In this document: positions 9,150 to 17,176 of the stretch, piece after piece
Layout of the letters: every line of letters begins with the position of its first letter
Position numbering within the stretch: the stretch's first letter is position 1
Source of the DNA: Sphingobacterium sp. GVS05A
GTDB lineage: Bacteria; Bacteroidota; Bacteroidia; Sphingobacteriales; Sphingobacteriaceae
Direction of reading: 5' to 3'
DNA: 64,000 nt
NCBI RefSeq assembly: GCF_019969845.1
Contig: NZ_JAHXYR010000002.1
Span: 186,001-250,000 of the forward strand
Position numbers and translations under genes: made by a program
The notes under the pieces: model-generated
Database searches by the model: none
What the model saw: only the letters and a program-made list of their open reading frames with translations
Told to the model about the DNA's origin: nothing

Positions 9150-10352
9150 TCAATCTATCACAATAAGCCTCCTTCCATTAATTTTTATTTTTACTTTCCC
9201 AGTGATTTCTAACATATCAATGATGGTGGATAACGGCTGAGAACGCGATACCATACCATCAAATTTGAGTTTTTCTAGTCGTTGCGGACACTCCACATCC
9301 ACATTGTACCACCTCGAAATCTTACGCAACAAACTACTCAACTCTTCACCTTTAAATACAAAATCGCCCTGTGTCCATGACACATCTTGCGAACTATCAG
9401 TATTATCTATACGCAAGCGCTCACTTAACAATGACCTTTGTCCAGGTTTCAATAAAACAGATTCATTCCTTTTTAAAGAAGTAACGCGCACACTGCCTTC
9501 CAGCAACGTTGTCGTGGTATAAGGTTCATCGGGATAAGCATTGACATTGAAATGAGTGCCAAGTACTTCAATTTTTTGTTCTGCTGTTTCCACATAAAAA
9601 GGAATCCGTTTTTTATCCCCTCCAGTCTGCATTTCCAATTTTGAGATTTCAAAATAGATTTCACCCGTCATACGTACAGTTCGGGCATTTTGAGCAAACT
9701 TCAATGGATAGGTCAATGTTGAATTTGCATTCAGAAAAGCTTTGGAGCCATCGGGTAGAATAACCTGATATTGATTGCCCCGATTGGTTGTAATTTTATT
9801 GACCGCAGCAGTGGCCGCAGCATCCTGCTCAACGGCTCGATAGACCAACTCACCGTCTTTGTTCTTTTGTATCTCTACACCACCTTGGAGCGCCACAACA
9901 CTCCCCCTGCGAATATCTGCTAAGGAAATGACTGATCCATCTTTTAAAGTAAGTACTGCGGCATCTTTTCCTGGAGAACCAACCTGTTGGCCTATTGCTT
10001 TTGTTTCCTTAGGAGCTTGTTGCCGGAATAAAAACAGTGAAATTGCCCCCACAGCAAGTAAGGCGGCTGCAATTTTAAACCAGACCGTTTTGCCAATTTT
10101 CTTAAAACGGTGCTGGTCAGAACGCTTTTTTATCTGTTGCTGCAAACGGAAATAATTTGCCTGCACGGATTCTTCACCGGAGTAATAGCCCAATGCCAGG
10201 ATAGTCGCCTTTAACTCTCCAATGGACTGTTGATGTTCCGGATATTTTTGCAACCATTTTTCCCATTTCTCGATATCCTCTTGATCAGTTCTCTTGCAAT
10301 AATTAATAAAAGATTCATCTTGCAATAAAGCCTGTAAATTAAGTTCGTCCAT
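9150..10352 (-). CDS. FecR family anti-sigma factor
   Basis: A 400-residue FecR protein. An N-terminal cytoplasmic part (1-85, helical, sigma-binding in the family) is followed by one membrane segment near 92-110 (AALLAVGAISLFLF). The FecR domain lies in about 185-290 (NRGNQYQVILPDGSKAFLNA; IEVLGTHFNVNAYPDEP; LLEGSVRV; LLKPGQRS). The C-terminal DUF4974 domain runs about 330-398 (FKGEELSSLLRKISRWYNV). This order is typical of Bacteroidota FecR. It lies 60 bp after the ECF sigma gene and before the STN receptor, so it should hold the sigma factor until the receptor reports substrate binding. Confidence 0.95.
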   Translation of the reverse strand: MDELNLQALLQDESFINYCKRTDQEDIEKWEKWLQKYPEHQQSIGELKATILALGYYSGEESVQANYFRLQQQIKKRSDQHRFKKIGKTVWFKIAAALLAVGAISLFLFRQQAPKETKAIGQQVGSPGKDAAVLTLKDGSVISLADIRRGSVVALQGGVEIQKNKDGELVYRAVEQDAAATAAVNKITTNRGNQYQVILPDGSKAFLNANSTLTYPLKFAQNARTVRMTGEIYFEISKLEMQTGGDKKRIPFYVETAEQKIEVLGTHFNVNAYPDEPYTTTTLLEGSVRVTSLKRNESVLLKPGQRSLLSERLRIDNTDSSQDVSWTQGDFVFKGEELSSLLRKISRWYNVDVECPQRLEKLKFDGMVSRSQPLSTIIDMLEITGKVKIKINGRRLIVID

Positions 10353-10412
10353 TCTGCTCTAATTGTAATTTATCCAATAGAGCAAGGGACATCATTTTTT
10401 CACTACTTATTT

Positions 10413-11033
10413 TTAAGAAAAAATCAACAAAAATGAAGAAAGCAGTCCTACGGCCACTTTAAGAAAGATTTCTTGTTCATTGGACAGATTATTTTTGATC
10501 TTTTCCAGCGATTTATAGATGGTATTATAAATGGTATGAATAGAAACTTGATTCGCATCAGCGATCTCCTGATAGGAAAGATCCAGAAAAAAGCGCTGAT
10601 AAATTACCAGACGTTGTTTTGCGCCCAGCTGTTCCAGGTGTTCTTGTACCAATTGCGCAACAGTATCTGTTGTTACCGTACGAATATATTGTTCTTCGAC
10701 AGATTGATGGACTGCTGGATCATGTGCTTCTTCGGAAAAATCCAGATCCGCTAGTTGCAACATTTCCTTCCGAAAGAGCTTTCGAAAGAACACGGTGATA
10801 ATATAATTGTGATGATTTCGTATTTGTCGATTGCCTGTTTTTTTCTCCCACAGATGTAAGAACACATCATTGATACTATCCTGAATGCGCTGCATCGACA
10901 TTTTTTTCTTCAGCCCCAAATACGAAAGATAATGGTAATAGTGTTTATATAAAATATAAAATGACTCTTCACATTTATCTTCCACAAATTGGTCCCAAAC
11001 ATTCCTTAAATCTTTTCCGGTTAGTGCAAACAT
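10413..11033 (-). CDS. ECF RNA polymerase sigma-70 factor
   Basis: A 206-residue ECF sigma factor. Region 2 lies near residues 18-90 (ISDVFLHLW-like phrase INDVFLHLWEKK, then NHHNYIITVFFRKLFRKE). Region 4 is near 132-182 (LGAKQRLVIYQRFFLDLSYQEIA, then VSIHTIYNTIYKSLEKIK as the recognition helix). The end is hydrophobic (VAVGLLSSFLLIF), a feature of many Bacteroidota ECF factors. It heads the sigma-fecR-receptor-lipoprotein cluster and probably controls that receptor operon. No TAnnTTTG promoter was found in the 200 bp upstream; it may be autoregulated. Confidence 0.93.
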   Translation of the reverse strand: MFALTGKDLRNVWDQFVEDKCEESFYILYKHYYHYLSYLGLKKKMSMQRIQDSINDVFLHLWEKKTGNRQIRNHHNYIITVFFRKLFRKEMLQLADLDFSEEAHDPAVHQSVEEQYIRTVTTDTVAQLVQEHLEQLGAKQRLVIYQRFFLDLSYQEIADANQVSIHTIYNTIYKSLEKIKNNLSNEQEIFLKVAVGLLSSFLLIFS

Positions 11034-11235
11034 GATCTCCTGGTAATGATGACTTTGAACAAAAGAACAAAAGTCTTATTAACAAGAGATTAAGCCAAGA
11101 TGAAGAATAAGGAAATTGTACGTAAATTAGAATTATAAAAATGATATAAACCTTACGATACTGACATTACTTTAAAAAATCTAATTTTTTATCAAAAACA
11201 AAGGAGTACTAATCAATAGAAAATTTTAACAGGAA

Positions 11236-11703
11236 ATGGAAAAGCAGCTATTTATTGCAAGCAGACTTAGAGAAGTTTTATTAAATGGTCATTGGATTGC
11301 AAATACCAACTACCAAGAACAACTAGCAGATATCAGTTGGGAACAGGCTATCCTGAAGATCAACAATTTAAATTCCATTGCCGTACTCACCTATCACATC
11401 AATTATTACTTAAAGGGATTACTTGCCGCATTTGAAACGGGAAAGCTGGAAATTAATGATAAATACAGTTTTGATTTACCTGAAATAACCAACAAAGCCG
11501 ATTGGGAAGAGCTCCGGCTTGATTTCATCAGAAATGCAGAGCGCTTCGCAGATAAAATTGAACAATTTGATACAGAAATTTTTAGCCAGCCTTTTTTTGA
11601 TGAGAAATATGGTTCCTATCTAAGGAATATGGAAGGCGTGATTGAGCATAGTTATTATCATCTGGGACAAATCGTATTGATCAAGAAAATAATCAGCCAA
11701 TGA
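11236..11703 (+). CDS. DinB-like / DUF1572-type four-helix protein
   Basis: A 155-residue, mostly helical protein. His residues spaced as in DinB-type metal-binding four-helix bundles are seen: one in VLTYHINYYLKG near 55, and one in EHSYYHLGQIVLIKK near 140-150. The family includes thiol-dependent transferases and many proteins without a known role. The start has a rare good Shine-Dalgarno-like AGGAA immediately upstream. It stands alone, reading away from the sigma gene. Family assignment is probable; the substrate is unknown. Confidence 0.75.
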   Translation: MEKQLFIASRLREVLLNGHWIANTNYQEQLADISWEQAILKINNLNSIAVLTYHINYYLKGLLAAFETGKLEINDKYSFDLPEITNKADWEELRLDFIRNAERFADKIEQFDTEIFSQPFFDEKYGSYLRNMEGVIEHSYYHLGQIVLIKKIISQ

Positions 11704-11828
11704 AATGTAAAGAACTTTCCCTCGTTTTTTTGATCCCCAACGTTCAGTTAGCAAGCCCATATTATTTTTAAAAGAATCTAAAAATGGATCTTACTATTGA
11801 CATAGCTGCTTAGATCATATCATTGGGC

Positions 11829-12209
11829 TTAGATTGAATGCTCCTGTTTGATCTTTTCACGGTATTCCAACCCCCAGTCGACCAACGATTCAGTAACGGG
11901 AACAACACTTTTCCCGTAATTCGTGATTTTATAGAAAACCCGAACAGGCTCTTCACTTGCTTGACGTGACACCAATAAATTTTGTTCAAGGTCCCGCAGT
12001 TCCTTAGTCAACACTTTCGCTGAAATCCCCAGGATCTCCCGCTGCATTTTTTTAAAATGAATGTCTTGTTTCTCACGGTTAGTTAAATAGCGGAGGATCA
12101 TTAATTTCCATTTTCCACCTAAAATATCCAACGCATCACGCATTGCACGTAGTTCCTCACCACAGCTTGCTTCCCTCCTTACAGTATTTTCTTCGATGAC
12201 TTTACCCAT
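11829..12209 (-). CDS. HxlR family winged-helix transcriptional regulator
   Basis: A 126-residue regulator with the HxlR signature: a Cys near position 16 (EASCGEELRAM), then ALDILGGKWKLMILRYL, MQREILGISAKVLTKELRDLEQ for the recognition region, and YKITNYGKSVVPV for the wing. Family members often sense aldehydes, quinones or oxidants through that Cys. I chose the ATG; a GTG 27 bp upstream (12236) is possible. It is divergent from the oxidoreductase-cupin pair, which it probably controls. Confidence 0.9.
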   Translation of the reverse strand: MGKVIEENTVRREASCGEELRAMRDALDILGGKWKLMILRYLTNREKQDIHFKKMQREILGISAKVLTKELRDLEQNLLVSRQASEEPVRVFYKITNYGKSVVPVTESLVDWGLEYREKIKQEHSI

Positions 12210-12250
12210 TAATTTATCAAAACTACTAGTTACCACTTGTTAACCACCAA

Positions 12251-12258
12251 CAAATATA
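12251..12258 (-). promoter_or_regulatory. Candidate -7 element for the HxlR gene
   Basis: The minus strand reads TATATTTG (TAnnTTTG), 42 bp before the chosen ATG. No TTG is found at the expected -33 distance, so this is a partial match. A facing TAAATTTG for the oxidoreductase lies at 12273-12280, so the two candidate promoters are back to back, as expected for a divergent HxlR-controlled pair. Confidence 0.4.
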
Positions 12259-12387
12259 TATCAAAACTCACTTAAATTTGTAATAATGACTGTTCAGGGC
12301 AAAAAATCTAGTCCGATCATAGGATACTATCGGTTTCAAATAAGTTAGATGATGCCAATAAGACTGAAAAACATAAATGAATATGAG

Positions 12388-13383
12388 ATGAATGCTGTCA
12401 TTTTAAATGAAAAAAATCAATTGGTCAATGCCAAAGTGGTACTGCGTCAATTAAAACCCCAGGAGATAAAGATTAGAATAATCGCATCTGCAATCAATCC
12501 CATCGATTATCAAATGCGTGAAAATGAATACGAAAGAAGGTATATATTTTCACCTATTTTAGGGAGGGAAGGTGCGGGCGTAGTCACAGAGGTAGGCTCC
12601 GAGGTCATAGATTTCCTCATCGGTGATGAGGTTTTCTTTGCTTGTGGCAGTATGGGAAGCAATGGCACATATTCAGATTACATTTTACTACCCGCAGCCC
12701 TCGTTGCTCTAAAGCCCAAGAATATTTCTTTTGAACAAGCGGCTGCACTACCTACATCTGGAATCACAGCTTTACAAGTCTTTGATCGCGCATCCATTAC
12801 TCCCCCCGATCAAGTATTCCTTACAGGAGCTTCAGGTGGTGTAGGCCTTTTTGTGTTAAAACTACTCTTGGCCAATGGTATAAATAATATTATTGCTACA
12901 GCAGGAAATGCAACAAGTTTCGAAAGACTACATCAGCTGGGATTAAACACCGATAATATCATCGATTATAAACAGTACAATTTAATCGAAACACTAAAAA
13001 ATAAGACTAATAATCAAGGGTTTGACTTTTCTATTGATGCGGTAGGACATGCCCTTTCAGAGACCTCAGCGGTCGTATTGAAACCCTATGGCTGCTATAT
13101 TGATATTACCCACTTTACAACAACCTCAGCGAGAGACACACTTTTTAGCTCAGCCGCCAAAATCATCAATATCTCTAACTTTATTCATGCGCAAAACCTC
13201 AATTATACATATTTCAAACAGGCATTGAACCGTATTACAAATTATATAGAGCAAGAAACTATACTGCCTATGCCAATTCATCCGATCGGCGATCTGACAT
13301 CAGAGACGATCGAAAAAGGACATCAGCTATTAAAAAATAACAAAACCGAAGGTTATAAATTAATCCTACACAATCCATTATAG
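12388..13383 (+). CDS. Zinc-type alcohol dehydrogenase / quinone oxidoreductase (MDR family)
   Basis: About 331 residues in the medium-chain dehydrogenase/reductase family: a GroES-like N-terminal half (ILGREGAGVVTEVGSEV, IDFLIGDEVFF), and a Rossmann half with VFLTGASGGVGLFVLKLLLA for NAD(P)H binding. The zinc ligands of true alcohol dehydrogenases are not evident, which favours a zinc-independent NADPH:quinone reductase-type enzyme. The start was set at MNAVILNEKNQ, which matches the family; an in-frame ATG at 12349 would add 13 residues. The cupin gene starts 1 bp after its stop, so they form an operon, divergent from the HxlR regulator. Confidence 0.88.
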   Translation: MNAVILNEKNQLVNAKVVLRQLKPQEIKIRIIASAINPIDYQMRENEYERRYIFSPILGREGAGVVTEVGSEVIDFLIGDEVFFACGSMGSNGTYSDYILLPAALVALKPKNISFEQAAALPTSGITALQVFDRASITPPDQVFLTGASGGVGLFVLKLLLANGINNIIATAGNATSFERLHQLGLNTDNIIDYKQYNLIETLKNKTNNQGFDFSIDAVGHALSETSAVVLKPYGCYIDITHFTTTSARDTLFSSAAKIINISNFIHAQNLNYTYFKQALNRITNYIEQETILPMPIHPIGDLTSETIEKGHQLLKNNKTEGYKLILHNPL

Positions 13384-13384
13384 T

Positions 13385-13852
13385 ATGAGAGCTATTCCGA
13401 GAAGAGTCATCACCGCAGAACGAAACGGTAAATCGTATATAAAACAAGATGCTATCGTAACGAATGTATCTGAGCATTATCCCAACCTCATTATTTCAGA
13501 CATCTGGCAGACAAGTCAGATGCCAGCACAGTTTATTGAGGAAAGCCCTGTAGAAAATTCAGCCATACCACAAGTCATTAGGAATGGAACTTATTTCCGT
13601 TATGTACAAATTCCCCCCGACAAACAGCTCGGTATTGAGGTCCCGATTGGTCAGCCACACCCTCTAATGCATCAAACTGCCAGTCTGGACTATATTGTGA
13701 TTCTTTCGGGCGAAATCTATCTGATTACAGATACCGAAGAAACCTTATTACAAGCTGGAGATATTGTGATCCAACGCGGTACCAACCACGCTTGGAGCAA
13801 CCGTTCCGATCAAATGTGTCTGCAATTGGCTATTCTTATTGATGCGAAATAG
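13385..13852 (+). CDS. Cupin-domain protein
   Basis: A 155-residue protein with a C-terminal cupin barrel (about 75-150). Cupin motif 1 is degenerate (PLMHQTASLDYIVILSGEIYL) and motif 2 is AGDIVIQRGTNHAW, with His residues that can bind a metal. It is tightly coupled to the oxidoreductase upstream (1 bp spacing), suggesting action on the same small-molecule substrate. The reaction is unknown. Confidence 0.82.
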   Translation: MRAIPRRVITAERNGKSYIKQDAIVTNVSEHYPNLIISDIWQTSQMPAQFIEESPVENSAIPQVIRNGTYFRYVQIPPDKQLGIEVPIGQPHPLMHQTASLDYIVILSGEIYLITDTEETLLQAGDIVIQRGTNHAWSNRSDQMCLQLAILIDAK

Positions 13853-13943
13853 ATTGCATACATCATTCATACTAAAAAACGATCATATTTATATTGTATT
13901 GAAAAACACTACTTTAATAAAAATGTTTCCCGATAACTTTATC

Positions 13944-13974
13944 TTGCATTGCTAACGCAATTTAGTTAAGTTTG
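13944..13974 (+). promoter_or_regulatory. Bacteroidota-type promoter of the first Crp/Fnr gene
   Basis: TTG (13944-13946), 20-bp spacer, TAAGTTTG (13967-13974): a full match to the TTG / TAnnTTTG pattern. The element ends directly at a possible ATG (13975), so the transcript should begin around 13980 and be nearly leaderless. Confidence 0.75.
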
Positions 13975-13980
13975 ATGTCT

Positions 13981-14547
13981 ATGATGGCAACTTATTTTCA
14001 GTCTTTGGGTCTCTTCGACCGGGAAGACATCACCCAAATTGTTCAGCTTTTTGAATATAGGAAGCTAAACAAGAATGATTTTTTTGTTAAAGAAAATCAG
14101 CCCTGTAACGAGGTCGCCTTCATTGCCTCTGGAATTTTTCGTTCGTATTACAGCAGCTCAAACACAGAAGATGTCACCTATTGTTTTCGATTTCCAAACA
14201 GCCTAATCGCTGCCTACTCCTCTTTTATTACAGGTGGACCAAGTGTGGAGACGATGCAGGCCATCTCTTCTGCTGAACTATGGGTGATTAAAAAAAGTGC
14301 TATTGACAAACTTGCAGCTGAAAGTCTAGTCTGGACAAAATACCTCAGGATGATTGCTGAACAGCAATATCTGGAACTCGAAAAACGTATCTTTCAATTG
14401 CAGAAAGAAACAGCTTTGCAACGCTATACGGTCCTACTTCGGGATCAGCCCGAATTTGTCCGACAAATACCATTGCAGTATTTATCGTCCTACCTGGGCA
14501 TCACACAACGGCATTTAAGCCGGATCCGCAATGAGATTACTTTTTAG
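13981..14547 (+). CDS. Crp/Fnr family transcriptional regulator
   Basis: About 188 residues. An N-terminal cyclic-nucleotide-binding-type beta barrel (about 25-115: FFVKENQPCNEVAFIASGIF, FPNSLIAAYSSFITG) is followed by a dimer helix and a short helix-turn-helix (PLQYLSSYLGITQRHLSRIR). Because the -7 box ends at 13974, I prefer the ATGs at 13981 or 13984 over ATG 13975 or TTG 13972. No Cys cluster for an iron-sulfur centre is seen, so it is not an Fnr-type oxygen sensor. It precedes the quinone-reductase and purA-like genes and may control them. Confidence 0.87.
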   Translation: MMATYFQSLGLFDREDITQIVQLFEYRKLNKNDFFVKENQPCNEVAFIASGIFRSYYSSSNTEDVTYCFRFPNSLIAAYSSFITGGPSVETMQAISSAELWVIKKSAIDKLAAESLVWTKYLRMIAEQQYLELEKRIFQLQKETALQRYTVLLRDQPEFVRQIPLQYLSSYLGITQRHLSRIRNEITF

Positions 14548-14606
14548 ACATTTGTCCTATAATTGAAGGGACAGCCCCCCTACTTTTGTGTTATCAGAAG
14601 AATAAC

Positions 14607-15188
14607 ATGAAAAAGAGAATACTTATCATCAACGGTCACCCCAATAGGGAATCCTTCAATTTTGGTATTGCCGCAGCTTATAAAGAAGGTGCCAAAGAAT
14701 CTGGAGCGGAAGTTCGCTCGATTAACATTGCAGATTTGAATTTTAATCCCAATCTCCAGTTTGGATACCAGAAGCGGACAGAGCTCGAACCAGATCTCCT
14801 GCAAGCCTGGGAAGATATCCTATGGGCCGAACATTTAGTTTGGGTACACCCTGTATGGTGGGGTGGTCTTCCGGCTATTATGAAAGGTTTTATCGATAGA
14901 CTCTTTCTACCTGGCTTTGCTTTCCAGTACCGTGAAAATTCACTTTTTTGGGACAAATTACTCAAAGGGAAATCCGCCAGAATTATAACGACCCTAGATC
15001 AGCCCGGTTGGTATTATGCCCTTATCTACGGTAGGCCCAGTGTCAATCAGCTCAAAAGATCAACCTTGCAATTTTGTGGCATATCACCTGTGAAAGTGAC
15101 TTATCTTGGTATTATAAAAACGTCCGATGCGACAAAGCGGGATAAATGGTTATATAAAATCAAACAGCTCGGAAAAAGACAAGGTTAA
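14607..15188 (+). CDS. Flavodoxin-fold NAD(P)H:quinone oxidoreductase
   Basis: About 193 residues of the NAD(P)H dehydrogenase (quinone)/MdaB-KefF-like family. Seen: the FMN-phosphate loop NGHPNRESFN near residues 8-17, the hallmark HLVWVHPVWWGGLPAIMKGF near 78-97, then IDRLFLPGFAF and TTLDQPGWYY. It is a two-electron reductase of quinones or related electrophiles in the cytoplasm. The ATG at 14607 fits the family; the longer frame uses TTG at 14586. A TACTTTTG box (14581-14588) just upstream could be its -7 element. Confidence 0.9.
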   Translation: MKKRILIINGHPNRESFNFGIAAAYKEGAKESGAEVRSINIADLNFNPNLQFGYQKRTELEPDLLQAWEDILWAEHLVWVHPVWWGGLPAIMKGFIDRLFLPGFAFQYRENSLFWDKLLKGKSARIITTLDQPGWYYALIYGRPSVNQLKRSTLQFCGISPVKVTYLGIIKTSDATKRDKWLYKIKQLGKRQG

Positions 15189-15260
15189 AAACTGACCTGG
15201 TTCTCTTTGCTCAATTTTTCAGGAATAAACATAAGCATCTGTTTTTTTGTCAAATGGCAA

Positions 15261-15290
15261 TTGTACCCTTCCTGTTATCCCCTAGCTTTG
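15261..15290 (+). promoter_or_regulatory. Promoter of the purA-like gene
   Basis: TTG (15261-15263), 19-bp spacer, TAGCTTTG (15283-15290), a full match to the Bacteroidota promoter. It lies inside the longest open frame and so supports the ATG at 15317 as the true start. Confidence 0.7.
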
Positions 15291-15316
15291 ATCCATTAAT
15301 TCAACACAATAGCAAA

Positions 15317-16591
15317 ATGGATATTTTAATTGGACTCCAGTGGGGAGATGAAGGAAAAGGAAAAATCATTGATCTGATCAGCCGTGAGTATGACATTATT
15401 GCCCGGTTTAATGGTGGCGCAAACGCTGGACATAGCATTTACCACAATGATAAACGGATTACGCTGAAATTACTGCCCTCGGGAATCTTTTATCCCCATA
15501 TCAAAAATATTATCGGTACCGCTGTGGTGATCGATCCAGTTGCACTCCAGGCGGAAGTGGAACAGCTTCAAGACTGTCTGTCTGACGCTAATTTAATCCA
15601 CCGGATCCTGATATCGGTGAAGGCTCATCTTGTGTTGCCAACCTACAAGTACTGGGATATGTATTTCGAAGAATCACCGGAATACCGTACTATTGGAACA
15701 ACAAAAAATGGCATTGCACCCACTTACTCAAATAAAATACTTCGGCAGAATGTACGCGTGGAGGATATCTTTTCCAAAGATTTCGAAGCCTATGTTTTCC
15801 AAATTTTGAATAAACAGTATGCCGAATTACAGGCTTTGGGGCAGGATATGCCGGCAGTACAAGAATTATATGATAATTTTCTAGAGGCATGTAATTTTTT
15901 AAAAAAGCTACAAATTACTGATACAGAAATTTTCATCAATGAAGCACTCAGCAACAATAAAAAAGTATTGGCCGAAGGTGCTCAGGCCACTTTATTGGAT
16001 ATCGATCATGGCAGCTACCCCTATGTCACTTCCTCAAATACCATCGCGTCCGCAGCATGTGTAAGTCTAGGGGTGTCGCCCAAGCTAGTTGATAAGATCT
16101 ATGGTATTACCAAAGCCTATTGCACACGTGTAGGAAACGGCATATTTCCAACCGAATTAACAGGCCCCCTTGCCGAAGAACTACGTGAAAAAGGAGGTGA
16201 ATTTGGATCCAACACCAAACGCCCGCGAAGAGTGGGCTGGCTTGATCTTCCCGCATTAAAATATGCTGCCATGTTAAACGGAGTGACCGACCTTGTACTG
16301 ACAAAGGCGGATATCCTAAATGGAATGTCCGAGGTGCCAATTTGTACAGCATATGAGATTGATGGTGAAACAAAAACCTTAGCTGCTCCGACATGCTTAG
16401 ACAATGTCCCAAAGCCGGTCTGGAAATTTTTAGACGGATGGGATGCTCCACTGAATAAAATCAACCAGCAGGCACAAGTTCCAAAAGCACTGAAACTACT
16501 TATCTCCTTTTTGGAGGAGGAATTAAAGATCCCCGTAAAATATATATCCACTGGACCGCAACGGGAAGAATTGATTATCTTAGGTAATTAA
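15317..16591 (+). CDS. Divergent adenylosuccinate synthetase (PurA) homologue
   Basis: A 424-residue GTP-dependent PurA homologue of usual length; PurA joins IMP and aspartate. The P-loop GLQWGDEGKGK is intact with catalytic Asp11, and His39 of the second catalytic loop is kept. Several normally fixed loops differ: NAGHS for NAGHT, GTAVVIDP for GNGVV, GTTKNGIAPTY (127-137) for GTTGKGIGPTY, EGAQAT for EGAQGT, and SNTKRPRR (near 297-304) for the aspartate-binding A/S-x-TGRxRR loop. These suggest a paralogue with changed substrate use or reduced activity. The longer frame from 15254 lacks support. It is followed after 10 bp by a Crp/Fnr gene. The housekeeping purA is not in this window. Confidence 0.85.
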   Translation: MDILIGLQWGDEGKGKIIDLISREYDIIARFNGGANAGHSIYHNDKRITLKLLPSGIFYPHIKNIIGTAVVIDPVALQAEVEQLQDCLSDANLIHRILISVKAHLVLPTYKYWDMYFEESPEYRTIGTTKNGIAPTYSNKILRQNVRVEDIFSKDFEAYVFQILNKQYAELQALGQDMPAVQELYDNFLEACNFLKKLQITDTEIFINEALSNNKKVLAEGAQATLLDIDHGSYPYVTSSNTIASAACVSLGVSPKLVDKIYGITKAYCTRVGNGIFPTELTGPLAEELREKGGEFGSNTKRPRRVGWLDLPALKYAAMLNGVTDLVLTKADILNGMSEVPICTAYEIDGETKTLAAPTCLDNVPKPVWKFLDGWDAPLNKINQQAQVPKALKLLISFLEEELKIPVKYISTGPQREELIILGN

Positions 16592-16601
16592 TACAAGTAT
16601 T

Positions 16602-17171
16602 ATGGAGCAGCTTTTAGCCTATATACGAAAATTTGGTCAGCTTGATAAGCGGGAGGAAGGTCTAATCAGGCAGGCCTTTGAGAAAAAGCATCTTCCAAAA
16701 GCGACCTATTTTGTTGCCTGCGGAAAAGTTACCAATAGTATAGCCTTCGTAGAAAGCGGGGTATTTCGTTCCCTTTATTACAATGATAAAGGTGACGATT
16801 TTACACGATACTTTATTTATGAAGGTCGTTTTATTGGAGATTTCCAAAGTTTTCTGGATCGTACTCCATCCAACGACTATATCGAATCCGTTACAGATGC
16901 ACAGCTATGGAGCCTCGATATCCATAATTTTCTGTTGTTGGAAAAGGAGATCAAAATCTGGCCCTTATTAATGGCAAAGCTGTATGGGTTTGTCATTGAA
17001 AGCAAGTTAAAAACAGCGAATACTATGATGAATCTTGATGCCAGCGAACGTTATCTTCTATTTCTAAAGCTCTATCCCGGACTGGCAAATCGTGTTCCCT
17101 TAACGATGCTGGCCTCCTATCTGGGGATTACAGCTTCTTCCTTAAGTCGCATCCGAAAAAATATTACGTGA
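16602..17171 (+). CDS. Crp/Fnr family transcriptional regulator (second copy)
   Basis: A 189-residue relative of the Crp/Fnr protein at 13981, with the same layout: a cyclic-nucleotide-type barrel (VTNSIAFVESGVFRSLYYN, FIYEGRFIGDFQSFLDR) and a short C-terminal helix-turn-helix (PLTMLASYLGITASSLSRIR). The gene starts 10 bp after the purA-like gene and has no visible promoter, so the two are probably one operon. No Cys cluster is seen; the ligand is unknown. Confidence 0.87.
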   Translation: MEQLLAYIRKFGQLDKREEGLIRQAFEKKHLPKATYFVACGKVTNSIAFVESGVFRSLYYNDKGDDFTRYFIYEGRFIGDFQSFLDRTPSNDYIESVTDAQLWSLDIHNFLLLEKEIKIWPLLMAKLYGFVIESKLKTANTMMNLDASERYLLFLKLYPGLANRVPLTMLASYLGITASSLSRIRKNIT

Positions 17172-17176
17172 GGATA

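Noticed and set aside
15254..15316. Upstream extension of the purA-like gene (21 extra codons)
   Set aside because: A full promoter lies inside it and PurA proteins start at the MDILIGLQWGDEGKGK region.
16107..16551. Two minus-strand frames of 114 and 144 codons inside the purA-like gene
   Set aside because: They are antisense to a clear enzyme gene, have no recognisable domain and no promoter.
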